Of a stretch of 64,000 bases of DNA, positions 1 through 9,852 are shown piece by piece. The number at the start of each line of letters is the position of its first letter. Within the stretch, counting starts at the first letter, position 1. The DNA lies in NCBI RefSeq assembly GCF_026586795.1, contig NZ_JAPFGY010000015.1:1-64000 (forward strand), given 5' to 3'. Made by a program: the position numbers and the translations under genes. The DNA comes from Erythrobacter sp. WG. GTDB taxonomy: Bacteria > Pseudomonadota > Alphaproteobacteria > Sphingomonadales > Sphingomonadaceae. Below the pieces are notes generated by a model, which did not search any database, was not told where the DNA came from, and was given only the letters and a program-made list of their open reading frames with translations.

Positions 1-87
1 CGGCAGGCGCGGGCGCACCGCGCGGGTCCGTCGCGGGCTCGATCAGCCGCAGCGCGCTGCGCCACACCCCGGGCGCGTCGGCGGCGC
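1..87 (-). CDS. Partial unknown ORF downstream of lgt
   Basis: An open minus-strand frame leaves the window at base 1 directly after the lgt stop codon. It reads ...VWRSALRLIEPATDP and onward, with a possible GTG start at 65-67; a longer start would overlap the end of lgt. Only about 20 to 29 residues are visible, too few to assign a family. In related bacteria a SAM-dependent methyltransferase often follows lgt, but nothing visible here proves that. Confidence 0.3.
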
Positions 88-990
88 TCAGGCCGGTGCG
101 GTCGTCCCCGCCGCCAGCGGCTTCCGGCGCAGCGCGAAGAGCACGACAATCAACCCAGTCAGGATCAGCGGTATGGTCAGCCATTGGCCCATCGATAGCC
201 CGGTGCGGGCGGCAAAGTCAGCCAGTTGTTGGTCCGGCTGGCGGAAAAACTCATTGACGAAGCGCGCACACCCCATGCCGGTGGTGAACACCCCCGCCAG
301 CAGCCCGGGGCGGTAGCGCGCGCGGGTCTTCCAGAACAGCAGCAGCATGATGACGAGCATCGCCAGCCCCTCGAGCCCGGCCTGGTAGAGCTGGCTGGGA
401 TGGCGCGCGACATCGCCCGCGCCGGGGAAGACCATCGCCCAGGGCACGTCGGTCGGGCCGCGGCCCCACAGCTCGCCGTTGACGAAGTTGGCGAGCCGCC
501 CGAGCAGCATCCCCATCGGCACGCCGACGCTGACATAGTCGACCACGCGGATGAAGTTCAGCTTGTCGCGCCACGCCACGAAGGCCATCGCCGCGGTCAC
601 GCCGATGAGGCCGCCGTGGAAGCTCATGCCCCCGTCCCACAGGCGCAGCAACCGCCAGGACACCAGGCCATCGCCCGAGAAATCGGTGAAGGCGGAAGGG
701 ATGCCGGTCTCGCCCCCGGTGTAGAACGCCGCATAGCCCAGCCGCCCGCCGAGAATCACCCCGAGCGTGCAGTAGAAGAACAGGTCGTCGGCATGGCGCT
801 GCGCCATCGGCGCGCCGGGCTGCTTCAGGGCGACCGAGGTGTGCCAATAGGCGAAGATCACGCCCAGCAGGTAGGCGAGCGAATAGAACCTCAGCGTGAA
901 GAACCCGAGGTCGATCCCCGGCTGCAGGCCCAGATCGGTCCAGTAGATCGGATCGGCGGCGCCGGCGCTTGCGGCAAGTAGTGACAGCAC
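88..990 (-). CDS. lgt: Prolipoprotein diacylglyceryl transferase
   Basis: This inner-membrane enzyme transfers diacylglycerol from phosphatidylglycerol to the lipobox cysteine of prolipoproteins, the first step of lipoprotein maturation. The 300-residue length is normal for Lgt. The protein has about seven hydrophobic segments. Family landmarks are visible: MSFHGGLIG near residue 120, the signature GRLANFVNGELWGR near residue 165 and RHPSQLYQA near residue 195. The first ATG is used; a start a few codons later is possible. It faces the acyl-CoA ligase gene divergently across a 178-bp gap that must hold both promoters. Several lipoproteins in this window (PstS, the small 93-, 72-, 91- and 143-residue proteins) would be its substrates. 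Confidence 0.95.
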   Translation of the reverse strand: MLSLLAASAGAADPIYWTDLGLQPGIDLGFFTLRFYSLAYLLGVIFAYWHTSVALKQPGAPMAQRHADDLFFYCTLGVILGGRLGYAAFYTGGETGIPSAFTDFSGDGLVSWRLLRLWDGGMSFHGGLIGVTAAMAFVAWRDKLNFIRVVDYVSVGVPMGMLLGRLANFVNGELWGRGPTDVPWAMVFPGAGDVARHPSQLYQAGLEGLAMLVIMLLLFWKTRARYRPGLLAGVFTTGMGCARFVNEFFRQPDQQLADFAARTGLSMGQWLTIPLILTGLIVVLFALRRKPLAAGTTAPA

Positions 991-1168
991 GGGGCGAACC
1001 TCTTATTGCAATGATATGCCGTATCGGCGGGCCATCTGCGGGCCCCGGTCGCGCTGGCGCTTCTGGCACAGCATCCGGGGCAGGGGAAGGGGCACGGGGA
1101 CGCCGGGCGGAATGGGACAGGCCATCCGGACACCGGCAGGCCGCAACACGAGAGAGAGGAAACCACGC

Positions 1169-2896
1169 ATGCCCACGCAGCTGGACAATGCGCTCGAAGG
1201 CATCATGGCCGCGCTGACCGCCGAGGGTCAGCCCTTCGCCACCGTGCCCTTCGAACGCGACGGGATCGCCATGCCTGCCTTCATCGGCGCGCCGCCGACG
1301 CTCGCGCATTACTTCGCCCACTTCAGCCAGCAGAACGCCGCGCTGCCCTTCCTCGTCGACGGCGAGGTGCGCCTGACCTTCGGCGAGACCTATGCCGCCG
1401 CCACCCGCGTCGCCGAAGGGCTGATCCGCAATCACGGCGTCGCCAAGGGCGACCGCATCGCCATCGCCGCGCGCAATTCCGCCAATTGGATGATCGCCTA
1501 CATGGGCGTCATCATGGCGGGCGGCTGCGCGACCCTGCTCAACGGCTTTTCGAGCGGCGATGAACTCGCCTACGCGATCGACCTTGCCGAGGCGAAGCTG
1601 GTGCTCGCCGACGAAGGCCGCGCCGCCCGGCTCGAGGGGCACGCCCACGGCGCCAAGGTTGTGGTCTTCAGCCACGGCAACCCGCCAGCCGAAGGTCTCG
1701 CCGCCGCCTGGGCCGAGCCGGAAGGCACCCCCGCCGCGATCGCGCTACTCGGCGAGCTCGGCCCTGATGACCTCGCGACGATCCTCTACACCTCGGGCTC
1801 GACCGGCAAGTCGAAGGGCGCCTGGTCCGATCATCGCGGCGTCGTCCACGGGATCATGAGCTATGTCGCGCAGTCGGCGATGGCCAAGGTGCTGGTCGAA
1901 AGCCAGGGCGAGGTCCTGAGCGACCAGCCCTGCGCGCTCGTCGCGGTGCCGCTGTTCCACGTCACCGGCGAGATCCCGCTGTTCCTGCAAAGCTTCGCCA
2001 TCGCGAGGAAGCTCGTGCTGATGCCCAAGTGGGACGCGGGGCTCGCGATCCGGCTGATGGCCGAGGAAAAGGTTTCCTACTTCGTCGGCGTGCCGCTGAT
2101 GAGCTACGAGATCGCCAACCACCCCGACCGCGACAAGTACGACCTGTCGGCGTGCAAGAGCTTCGCCGCGGGCGGCGCGCCGCGCCCGGTGGAACACGTC
2201 AACCGCATCAAGGAGGCCTTCCCCGAAGGCTTCCCGCTGCTCGGCTACGGCCTCACCGAGACCAACGCGGTGGGCTGCGGCAACTTCAACGAGAACTATC
2301 TCGCCAAGCCCGGCTCGACGGGCCGCGCTTCGAAGCCGCTGGTCGAGCTGCGCATCCTCGACGACATGGGCAAGGAGCTTCCGCAGGGCCAGGTCGGCGA
2401 GGTGTGCATCCGCTCGGTCGCGAACTTCCGCGGCTACTGGAAGAACCCCGAAGCCACCAAGGCCGCCTTCACCGACACCGGCTTCTTCCGCACCGGCGAC
2501 CTGGGCTACCTCGACGAGGACGACTACCTGTTCATCGTCGACCGCAAGAAGGACATCATCATCCGCGGCGGCGAAAACATCTCGTGCATCGAGGTGGAGG
2601 ACGCGATCTACGCGCATGACGACGTGGGCGAATGCTCGGTCTTCGGCCTGCCCGACGAGCGGTTCGGCGAGGTTCCGGCGGCGGTCTATGCGATGAAGGA
2701 GGGCCGGCCGGCGCTCTCGCCGGGCGAGCTGCGCGCCTTCCTGCTGGAACGGATCGCGCCCTTCAAGGTGCCGCTCGAACACCAGATCTGGCTGGTCGAG
2801 GAAGCCCTGCCGCGCCTCGGCACGCAGAAGATCGACAAGCGCGCGGTCAAGGCCCGCTTCCTTGACGTCGCGGCGCAAGGGGTGGTCGCCGCGTGA
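1169..2896 (+). CDS. Class I adenylate-forming acyl-CoA ligase
   Basis: This is a 575-residue AMP-binding enzyme that activates a carboxylic acid to its acyl-CoA through an acyl-adenylate. The motifs are complete: the P-loop TILYTSGSTGKSKG near residue 205, GYGLTE near 359, TGD near 442, RKKDIIIRGGENIS near 460, and the C-terminal catalytic lysine in TQKIDK near 553. The substrate cannot be read from sequence; medium- or long-chain fatty acids or aromatic acids are possible. The ATG at 1169 is chosen because a purine-rich GAGAGAGGA lies just upstream; the frame is open further 5' but has no comparable start. It ends 20 bp before glnD on the same strand, so cotranscription is possible. Confidence 0.88.
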   Translation: MPTQLDNALEGIMAALTAEGQPFATVPFERDGIAMPAFIGAPPTLAHYFAHFSQQNAALPFLVDGEVRLTFGETYAAATRVAEGLIRNHGVAKGDRIAIAARNSANWMIAYMGVIMAGGCATLLNGFSSGDELAYAIDLAEAKLVLADEGRAARLEGHAHGAKVVVFSHGNPPAEGLAAAWAEPEGTPAAIALLGELGPDDLATILYTSGSTGKSKGAWSDHRGVVHGIMSYVAQSAMAKVLVESQGEVLSDQPCALVAVPLFHVTGEIPLFLQSFAIARKLVLMPKWDAGLAIRLMAEEKVSYFVGVPLMSYEIANHPDRDKYDLSACKSFAAGGAPRPVEHVNRIKEAFPEGFPLLGYGLTETNAVGCGNFNENYLAKPGSTGRASKPLVELRILDDMGKELPQGQVGEVCIRSVANFRGYWKNPEATKAAFTDTGFFRTGDLGYLDEDDYLFIVDRKKDIIIRGGENISCIEVEDAIYAHDDVGECSVFGLPDERFGEVPAAVYAMKEGRPALSPGELRAFLLERIAPFKVPLEHQIWLVEEALPRLGTQKIDKRAVKARFLDVAAQGVVAA

Positions 2897-2916
2897 TCGC
2901 GCGGTGAGCCTGTCCC

Positions 2917-5676
2917 GTGAGCCCTAGGCGCGTCCCCGGGCAGCGCGCGATCATCGACCGGCGGATGCTGGCCGAGGAGATCGCGTCGCTGCACGCGGCG
3001 CAGGGAAGCGCTGCGCGCCCCGCGATCGTCACCGCACTGCGGATGGCATTGGACGAGGGGCGGCACGAACTCGCGCGGCGGCTGGAGGCGACGCCGTCCG
3101 CCGGGCACGAGGTCACCGCTGGCTACAGCTTCCTCATCGACCAGCTGCTGCGGGTGATCCACGATCACGTCACCGCGCATCTCTACCCCGTCCCCAATCG
3201 CACCCAGGCCGAACGCCTCGCGATCCTCGCGGTGGGCGGCTACGGCCGGGCGGAGATGGCGCCGCATTCGGACGTCGATGTCGCCTTCATCACGCCGATG
3301 AAGCGCGCGCCGTGGTGCGAGCAGGTAATCGAGGCGATGCTCTACCTGCTGTGGGATCTGGGCCTCAAGGTCGGCCATTCCAGCCGCACCGTCGGCGACA
3401 CGATCCGCATGGCAAAGGAGGACCTGACGATCCGCACTGCCCTCCTCGAAGGGCGGCTGGTGTGGGGCGAACAGGCGCTCTACGAGGAGCTGCGCAGCCG
3501 CTTCTGGAACGAGGTCGCGCGCGGCAACGAACGCCAGTTCCTGACCCAGAAGCTTGCCGAGCGCGATGCCCGGCACAAGCGCATGGGCGACAGCCGCTAC
3601 GTGGTCGAACCCAACATCAAGGAGGGCAAGGGCGCGCTGCGCGATCTCCAGACGCTCTACTGGATCGGCAAGTTCGTCCACCGCGTCGGCAGCGCCTCGG
3701 AGCTGGTCGACGTCGGGCTGCTGACGCCCAGCGAATACCGCAGCTTCCGCCGCGCCGAAGGCTTCCTGCTCGCGGTGCGCTGCCATATGCACATCCTCAC
3801 CGACCGCGCCGAGGACCGCCTGACCTTCGACCTCCAACGCGCCGTGGCCGAGCGGATGCTGTTCGCCGAGCGCCCGGGCAAGAGCGCGGTCGAACGGTTC
3901 ATGCAGTATTACTTCCTTCAGGTGAAACGGGTCGGCAGCCTCACCGGCGTGTTCCTCGCGCACTTGGACGAGGAGTTCGCGCGCAAGCGCCCGCGCACCG
4001 GCTTTTTCGCCGGGTGGGTCCAGCGGCCGCGGATGTTCAAGGGCTACAGCATCGATGCGGGGCGCATCCGCGCCCCGGGCGACGACTGGTTCCGGAACGA
4101 TCCGGTGCGGCTCATCGAGGTCTTCCAGCTGGCCGAGGCCGAGGGGCTCGAGGTGCATCCCGAAACGATGCGCCAGGCGGGGCGCGATGCGAAGCTGATC
4201 GACGGCAGGCTGCGCCGCGACAAGCGCGCCAACGCGCTGTTCCTCGAGCTGCTGGCGGGCCGCAAGGACCCCGAAACGGCGCTGCGCTGGATGAACGAGG
4301 CGGGCGTGTTCGGCCGCTTCGTGCCCGATTTCGGCCGCGTCAACGCGCAGATGCAGTTCGACATGTATCACCACTACACGGTCGACGAGCACACCATCCG
4401 CGCCATCGGGCTGCTCAGCCAGATCGAGCGCGGGCTGCTCGCCGCCGACCATCCGCGCGCCACCGCCGAGTTCCCCAAGCTCGCCTCGCGCCGCGCGCTG
4501 TTCGTGGCGGTGCTGCTCCACGACATCGCCAAGGGGCGCGGGGGGGACCATTCGGTGCTCGGCGCCGAGGTCGCGCACCGGCTGGGTCCGCGCTTCGGCC
4601 TCGACGAGAAGGAGACCGCGCTGGTCGCCTGGCTGGTGCTCCACCACCTGCTGATGAGCCGCACCGCGCAGAAGCGCGACCTCACCGATCCCAAGACCAT
4701 CGAGGATTTCGTCGCAGAGGTGCAGAGCCTGGAGCGCCTGCGCAACCTCGCGATCCTCACTGCGGTCGATATCCGTGCGGTGGGGCCGGGGACCTGGAAC
4801 TCGTGGAAGGCGCAGCTTCTGGGCGAGCTCTACGATGCCGCCAAGGAGCGCCTCAGGCTCGGCCACAAGGGCAGCGGGCGCAAGCAGCGCGTGGCGGCCA
4901 AGAAGGACGCCGCCGCGCGGCTGCTGGGCGAGGACGGGCATCTCGTCGATTCCATCGGCGCGCAGCTCGGCGATGCCTACTGGATCGCCGAGCCCGAGGA
5001 CATCATCGCTAGCAACATCGCGCAATACGACGCCGCCCAGGCCGCCGGCGAGGCGCTCTCGATCCAGTGCGAGGTCGACGAGACGCGCGGCGCGACGCGG
5101 GTCAGCGTGATCGCGGCGGACCACCCGGGCCTGTTCTACCGCATGGCGGGCGGCATCCATCTTGCGGGCGCCAACATCATCGATGCGCGCATCCACACCG
5201 CGAGGAGCGGCTATGCGGTCGACAACTTCCTGGTGCAGGACCACAACGGCCAGCCGTTCAGGGAAGAGGCGCAGATGGCCCGGATCGACAAGGGCATCCG
5301 CGACGCGCTGCTCGCCAAGGTCGAACTGGTGCCCAAGCTCGCCGCGCGGCCGCTCGCCCATTCGCGCGCCAACGCCTTCGACGTCGCCCCGCAGGTCGGT
5401 TTCGACAACAACGCCTCGAACCACTTCACAGTGATCGAGGTGACCGCCCGCGACCGTCCGGCGCTGCTCAACCGGCTCGCCCATGCGCTCTACAAGGCGA
5501 GCCTGATTGTCCATTCGGCGCACATCACCGCCTATGGCGAGGCGGCGGCGGATACCTTCTACGTGACCGATCTCACCGGCGCCAAGATCAAGGCGCCCGA
5601 ACGGCTTGCCGAGATCGAGGCGGCGCTGCTCGCTGCGGCCAGCGACGAGCGGCAGGAGCAGCTCGAAAAGGCATGA
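2917..5676 (+). CDS. glnD: Bifunctional uridylyltransferase/uridylyl-removing enzyme GlnD
   Basis: This is the nitrogen sensor that uridylylates PII proteins under nitrogen limitation and removes the UMP when glutamine is plentiful. At 919 residues it has the family architecture: a nucleotidyltransferase domain with GGYGRAEMAPHSDVDVAF near residues 107-124, a GlnD-type linker, an HD hydrolase domain with LLHDIAKGRGGDHS near 533, and two C-terminal ACT domains starting near 731 (ADHPGLFYRMAGG) and 842 (RDRPALLNRLAHAL). The start is GTG at 2917; the protein then aligns with the usual N-terminal length. No glutamine synthetase or PII gene lies nearby, so it acts here as a detached regulator gene. 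Confidence 0.97.
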   Translation: MSPRRVPGQRAIIDRRMLAEEIASLHAAQGSAARPAIVTALRMALDEGRHELARRLEATPSAGHEVTAGYSFLIDQLLRVIHDHVTAHLYPVPNRTQAERLAILAVGGYGRAEMAPHSDVDVAFITPMKRAPWCEQVIEAMLYLLWDLGLKVGHSSRTVGDTIRMAKEDLTIRTALLEGRLVWGEQALYEELRSRFWNEVARGNERQFLTQKLAERDARHKRMGDSRYVVEPNIKEGKGALRDLQTLYWIGKFVHRVGSASELVDVGLLTPSEYRSFRRAEGFLLAVRCHMHILTDRAEDRLTFDLQRAVAERMLFAERPGKSAVERFMQYYFLQVKRVGSLTGVFLAHLDEEFARKRPRTGFFAGWVQRPRMFKGYSIDAGRIRAPGDDWFRNDPVRLIEVFQLAEAEGLEVHPETMRQAGRDAKLIDGRLRRDKRANALFLELLAGRKDPETALRWMNEAGVFGRFVPDFGRVNAQMQFDMYHHYTVDEHTIRAIGLLSQIERGLLAADHPRATAEFPKLASRRALFVAVLLHDIAKGRGGDHSVLGAEVAHRLGPRFGLDEKETALVAWLVLHHLLMSRTAQKRDLTDPKTIEDFVAEVQSLERLRNLAILTAVDIRAVGPGTWNSWKAQLLGELYDAAKERLRLGHKGSGRKQRVAAKKDAAARLLGEDGHLVDSIGAQLGDAYWIAEPEDIIASNIAQYDAAQAAGEALSIQCEVDETRGATRVSVIAADHPGLFYRMAGGIHLAGANIIDARIHTARSGYAVDNFLVQDHNGQPFREEAQMARIDKGIRDALLAKVELVPKLAARPLAHSRANAFDVAPQVGFDNNASNHFTVIEVTARDRPALLNRLAHALYKASLIVHSAHITAYGEAAADTFYVTDLTGAKIKAPERLAEIEAALLAAASDERQEQLEKA

Positions 5677-5786
5677 ATGCCACACAGGTCCAAAAATTGT
5701 GACCACCGCGCGAAAGCCGGTTGCGCTGGGCAGGGGAAGCGGTAGGCAAGCGACAAAACAAGCGCCTTGCTGGGGAGAGAGATATC

Positions 5787-8534
5787 ATGGGACAGTTGAC
5801 TTCGCTGCGTGCGTTGGCGCTTCTTGGCGCCGGGATGGCCTTCATGCCCACCACCGCCTTCGCGCAAGACGCGCAGGATGCGCAGGAGGAGGCCGCGTCC
5901 GACCTGCAGCCCGATAACGTCATCATCGTCACCACCCAGGGCCGCCGCCAGGCGCTCGCCGACGTGCCGGTCGCGATCTCGGCGGTCGACGCCACCGCCC
6001 TGCGCAACTCCGGCGCCAACGACATCCGCCAGCTGAACCAGCTCGCGCCCTCGCTGCTCGTCTCCTCGACGGGCTCGGAAGCGAACGGTTCGGCGCGTAT
6101 CCGCGGGATCGGCACGGTCGGCGACAACCCCGGCCTTGAAAGCTCGGTCCCGGTGTTCATCGACGGCGTATATCGTTCGCGTTCGGGCATCGGCCTCAAC
6201 GAGTTGGGCGAGATCGACCGCATCGAAGTGCAGCGCGGTCCGCAGGGCACGCTCGGCGGGCGCAACTCCTCGGCGGGTCTCATCAGCATCTATTCGCGTG
6301 CGCCCGATTTCGAATTCGCCGCCAACGGCGAAGTGACTTACGGCAACTTCAACTTCTGGCGCCTTGCCGCCGGGATCACCGCCCCGCTCAGCGAAACCGT
6401 CTCGACCCGCTTCGACGGCGTGTTCGTGAAGCGTGACGGCTTCTATTTCGACCCGGCCAACAACACCGACGTCAACGACCGCAACCGCTTCTTCGTGCGC
6501 GGGCAGGTGCTGTTCGAACCCAACGACGCGCTGTCGATCCGCCTGATCGCGGACTACACCTACCGCGACGAAAAGTGCTGCGGCGCCACCTATGTCGACG
6601 GCAGCGTGAACCCCTTCATCGGCGCGCTCAACAACCCCTCGACGCCGCTCACCCCGCTTTCGCCCAACGGCAACAACATCATCAACGTGCTGCGCGACCT
6701 CGGCCAGAACCTGGGTGCCTTGAATCAGGGCTATTCGCGCAACATCTCCTCGACCCCGGGCCGCAGCTTCCAGGGCATTACCAAGGATTACGGCTTCTCG
6801 GGCCAGATCGATTACGACTTCGGCGGCGCCAAGCTGACCTCGATCACCGCCTATCGCGAATACCGTTCGGGCCAGGGGTCCGACACCGACTACGGCACGG
6901 TCGACATCCTGTTCCGCACGCCGAGCGACAACGCCTACCGCCAGTTCCACACCTTCACCCAGGAACTGCGCCTGCAGGGCGAGGCTTTCGGCGGCACGCT
7001 CGACTGGCTCGTCGGCGGCTTCTTCGCCAACGAGAAGCTGACCGTGCGCGACAACCTGCGGTTCGGCAACCAGTATGGCCGCTTCGCCACCTGCCGTCTG
7101 GTCTCGGGCGGCGGGCTTGCGGGCTTCTATTCGCCGGGCGGGGCGGGCTGTCTTTCGCCGGTGGGCCGGGGCGCGATCGCCGCCGGCGCGGCGACCGGCG
7201 GCTCTGCGGTGGTCGGCGGCGCGCTGCTGGCGGCCATCGACCGGCTCGACTCCGTCAACAACCGCGGCTCGACCGACGACCGCTACTTCCAGGACGGCAC
7301 CAACTGGGCGCTGTTCACGCACAACATCGTGCACATCACCGATCGGCTCGATCTGACCCTCGGCCTGCGTTACACCCGTGACGCCAAGGACTTCTCGGCG
7401 ACCTTCGGCAACGACAACGTCGCCTGCCCGGCGCAGCAGGCCGCCCTGCAGCCGTTCCTGGCGACCCTGGGCGCGACCGCTGCGGGCCTGATCGGCCTGA
7501 CCTGCCAGGGCAACTCGACCGCGGAACTGAACGGCGTCTCGATCGCCGACGAGCGCCGTGAAAGCGAGTGGACCGGCACCGCAATCCTCTCGTACAAGCT
7601 GACCGACGACCTGCTGACCTACGCCAGCTACGCGCGCGGCTACAAGGCGGGCGGCTTCAACCTCGACCGCTCGGCGCTGAAGTCGCCGATCTCGAGCTTC
7701 GCTTCGGTCGGTGGGGCGCCCGAACTGGTCGGCGCCCTCCAGTTCGATCCCGAGCTGGTCGACAGCTACGAAATCGGCGCCAAGTACGCGAGCCGCAGCC
7801 TCAACATCAGCGTTGCCGCGTTCCGTTCGGATTTCAGCAACTTCCAGCTGAACACCTTCAACGGCACGGTCTTCCTGGTGCAGAACGTCAACGGCTGCTC
7901 GGCCAGCCTGAACGGCGGGGACCGCGATCTCAGCCCGGTCACCGGCGCGTGCGCGGCCAGCAACCTCAGCTACGGCGTGCGCACTCAGGGCGTCGAGCTC
8001 GAGGCGCTGCTGATTCCGGCGCGCAACTTCCAGGTCGGCGCGGGTCTCACCTATGCCCGCACCCGCTACCGCGGCAACCTCGTCGGCAACGCGGCCGGCG
8101 CTCCGCTCGATCCCGCGCTGCGGGTGCTGCCCGGTCAGCAACTGTCGAATGCGCCGGAACTCGTCGCCACCGGCAGCGTCACCTGGACTCCGGAGCTCGG
8201 CCGCGGCCTCACCGGCCTCGTCTATATCGACAGCCGCCTGAACTCGGACTTCAACACCGGGTCGGACCTGTTCCCGCAGAAGCTCCAGGACAGCTTCGCG
8301 GTGTTCAACGCCCGCCTCGGCATCCGCGGGCCTGACCAGCGCTGGGCGCTGGAAGTCTGGGGACAGAATATCTTCAACAAGGACTTCGCGCAGGTCGCGT
8401 TCAACTCGCCCTTCCAGGCCGGCACGGGCTCGGCGCCCTTCGTCGACCCGCAGTTCCCGGGCGGCCGGCAGATTTTCTCGCAGTTCCTCGGCGAACCGCG
8501 CACCTACGGCATCACCGCGCGCTTCGACTTCTGA
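5787..8534 (+). CDS. TonB-dependent outer-membrane receptor
   Basis: This 915-residue outer-membrane transporter has a signal peptide ending near TAFAQ, a plug domain (residues about 45-165, with VAISAVDATAL and an RGPQGTLGGRNSSAG segment) and a long beta-barrel that ends in the typical aromatic residue (ITARFDF). It would import a large or scarce substrate (siderophore, vitamin, glycan or natural product) using TonB energy. The substrate is not identifiable. The extracellular loops contain several cysteines (KCCGATY, GGAGCLSP). The start at 5787 is preceded by GGGGAGAGA and gives a clean signal peptide. It stands alone, followed by a bidirectional terminator. Confidence 0.93.
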   Translation: MGQLTSLRALALLGAGMAFMPTTAFAQDAQDAQEEAASDLQPDNVIIVTTQGRRQALADVPVAISAVDATALRNSGANDIRQLNQLAPSLLVSSTGSEANGSARIRGIGTVGDNPGLESSVPVFIDGVYRSRSGIGLNELGEIDRIEVQRGPQGTLGGRNSSAGLISIYSRAPDFEFAANGEVTYGNFNFWRLAAGITAPLSETVSTRFDGVFVKRDGFYFDPANNTDVNDRNRFFVRGQVLFEPNDALSIRLIADYTYRDEKCCGATYVDGSVNPFIGALNNPSTPLTPLSPNGNNIINVLRDLGQNLGALNQGYSRNISSTPGRSFQGITKDYGFSGQIDYDFGGAKLTSITAYREYRSGQGSDTDYGTVDILFRTPSDNAYRQFHTFTQELRLQGEAFGGTLDWLVGGFFANEKLTVRDNLRFGNQYGRFATCRLVSGGGLAGFYSPGGAGCLSPVGRGAIAAGAATGGSAVVGGALLAAIDRLDSVNNRGSTDDRYFQDGTNWALFTHNIVHITDRLDLTLGLRYTRDAKDFSATFGNDNVACPAQQAALQPFLATLGATAAGLIGLTCQGNSTAELNGVSIADERRESEWTGTAILSYKLTDDLLTYASYARGYKAGGFNLDRSALKSPISSFASVGGAPELVGALQFDPELVDSYEIGAKYASRSLNISVAAFRSDFSNFQLNTFNGTVFLVQNVNGCSASLNGGDRDLSPVTGACAASNLSYGVRTQGVELEALLIPARNFQVGAGLTYARTRYRGNLVGNAAGAPLDPALRVLPGQQLSNAPELVATGSVTWTPELGRGLTGLVYIDSRLNSDFNTGSDLFPQKLQDSFAVFNARLGIRGPDQRWALEVWGQNIFNKDFAQVAFNSPFQAGTGSAPFVDPQFPGGRQIFSQFLGEPRTYGITARFDF

Positions 8535-8553
8535 TCGATCGCGGGCGCGTGAA

Positions 8554-8587
8554 AAAAGGGGCGCTCCGGCAACGGGGCGCCCCTTTT
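8554..8587. terminator. Bidirectional intrinsic terminator
   Basis: A perfect 11-bp stem (8554-8564 pairs with 8577-8587) has a 12-nt loop. The stem bases AAAAGGGGCGC and GCGCCCCTTTT supply a T-run for either strand. It sits between the convergent TonB receptor and yggS genes, so it probably ends both transcripts. Confidence 0.85.
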
Positions 8588-8630
8588 GCGTGGTCTTGCG
8601 CTGCGGGGCCCGAGGCCCGGTGGCGGGGCC

Positions 8631-9290
8631 TCAGCGCGCGCCGAACAGCGCGGTGCCGACCCTGACGTGGCTCGCGCCGAGTATCACGGCGGTTTCGTAA
8701 TCGCCGCTCATGCCCATGCTGAGGCCAGTAACGCCGTGATCGGCGGCCAGCTTGGCAAGAAGGGCAAAGAACGGCGCGGCCTCGGTGCCCGCCGGGGGGA
8801 TGCACATCAGGCCTGCGAGCGGGATCGCGGTGGCGCGCACCTCAGCCAGAAACGCGGGGAGATTGGCGAGCGGGCAGCCACCCTTCTGCGGCTCGTCGCC
8901 GATATTGACCTGCACGAAGCAGGGCACCTGCCGCCCCGCCTTGTCCATCGCCCTGGCGAGCGCGGTCAGCAGGCTCGGCCGGTCGAGCGAATGGATCGCG
9001 TCGAACAGCGCCACCGCCTCGTCCGCCTTGTTCGATTGCAGCTGGCCGATGAGGTGCAGGACAATATCCGGGTGCGCCTCGCGCAGCGCGGGCCACTTGG
9101 CCCCGGCCTCCTGCACCCGGTTCTCGCCGAAGACCCGCTGGCCCGCGTCGATCAATGGCCGGATCGCGGGGGCGTCGTGGGTCTTGCTGACCGCGATCAG
9201 CGTCACCTCGGCGGGCGCGCGGCGGGCAGGCTTGCACGCGCGGGCGATATTGGCGTTCACGTCGGCGAGGCGGGAGGATGCGCTTTCCAT
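8631..9290 (-). CDS. yggS: YggS-family PLP homeostasis protein
   Basis: This is a 219-residue fold-type III PLP-binding protein that buffers pyridoxal phosphate and affects amino-acid pools; the family has no known catalytic turnover. The PLP lysine is K36 in LIAVSKTHDA. Other landmarks are GENRVQEA, LHLIGQLQSNK and the C-terminal LSMGMSGDYETA and VRVGTALFG. The ATG at 9288-9290 gives the standard family N-terminus; a longer frame to 9365 exists but would run across the divergent neighbour. Its start codon overlaps the start region of the plus-strand thiE-like gene (see findings). Confidence 0.93.
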   Translation of the reverse strand: MESASSRLADVNANIARACKPARRAPAEVTLIAVSKTHDAPAIRPLIDAGQRVFGENRVQEAGAKWPALREAHPDIVLHLIGQLQSNKADEAVALFDAIHSLDRPSLLTALARAMDKAGRQVPCFVQVNIGDEPQKGGCPLANLPAFLAEVRATAIPLAGLMCIPPAGTEAAPFFALLAKLAADHGVTGLSMGMSGDYETAVILGASHVRVGTALFGAR

Positions 9291-9852
9291 GGCGGCGCTG
9301 TATAGCGCCCCGGTGGCGCGCGCAAAGACCCTCCCCGGCCTGTGGCTGATCTCCGACGCCCGCAACGATGCGCGGCTGGAGGGGGCCCTCGCCGCGCTGC
9401 CGCGCGGCTCGGGGTTGATCTACCGGCATTATCATCTGGCGGGGCCTGAACGGCTCGCGCGGTTCCGGGCGCTGCGCCGGATCGCGCGCGCGCGGGGGCA
9501 CCGGATCGTGCTGGCGGACTCGGCCCTGACCGCCCGGGAATGGGGCGCAGACGGGATCTACGGGAGCCCCCGCGCCCTGTGGCCGCGCCGGGCGGGGCTG
9601 CTCCACCTCGCGACCGCGCACGACCTTGCCGAGCTGGCCCTTGCCGCAAGGCTCGGCGCGGATGCGGCGCTGCTCTCCCCGGTGTTCGCGACCCGCTCGC
9701 ACCCGGGCGGCAAGGTGCTGGGGCCGGTGCGCTTCGGGCTGCTGGCGCGGCAATCGCCGATCCCGGTGATCGCACTCGGGGGCATGACCCATCGCCGGGC
9801 ACGCGCGCTCGGCTGGCCGCGCTGGGCCGCGATCGACGGTCTCAGCCGATGA
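9289..9852 (+). CDS. Thiamine phosphate synthase/TenI-like protein
   Basis: This 187-residue TIM-barrel protein belongs to the ThiE/TenI family, which couples pyrimidine and thiazole moieties or aromatises the thiazole in thiamine synthesis. Visible family features are the N-terminal LPGLWLISDAR strand, the phosphate-binding DAALLSPVFATRSHPGG near the middle and PVIALGGMTHRRA near the C-terminus. It lacks several residues expected of canonical ThiE, so TenI-type or another function is possible. The start may be ATG 9289 or GTG 9313; the latter would avoid sharing bases with the yggS start. Its stop overlaps the next gene as ATGA (9849-9852), which implies translational coupling. Confidence 0.75.
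   Translation: MAALYSAPVARAKTLPGLWLISDARNDARLEGALAALPRGSGLIYRHYHLAGPERLARFRALRRIARARGHRIVLADSALTAREWGADGIYGSPRALWPRRAGLLHLATAHDLAELALAARLGADAALLSPVFATRSHPGGKVLGPVRFGLLARQSPIPVIALGGMTHRRARALGWPRWAAIDGLSR

Noticed and set aside
2686..5706. Very long minus-strand open frame opposite glnD
   Set aside because: It is the antisense shadow of a clear glnD; the translation is low-complexity and without motifs, as expected in GC-rich DNA.
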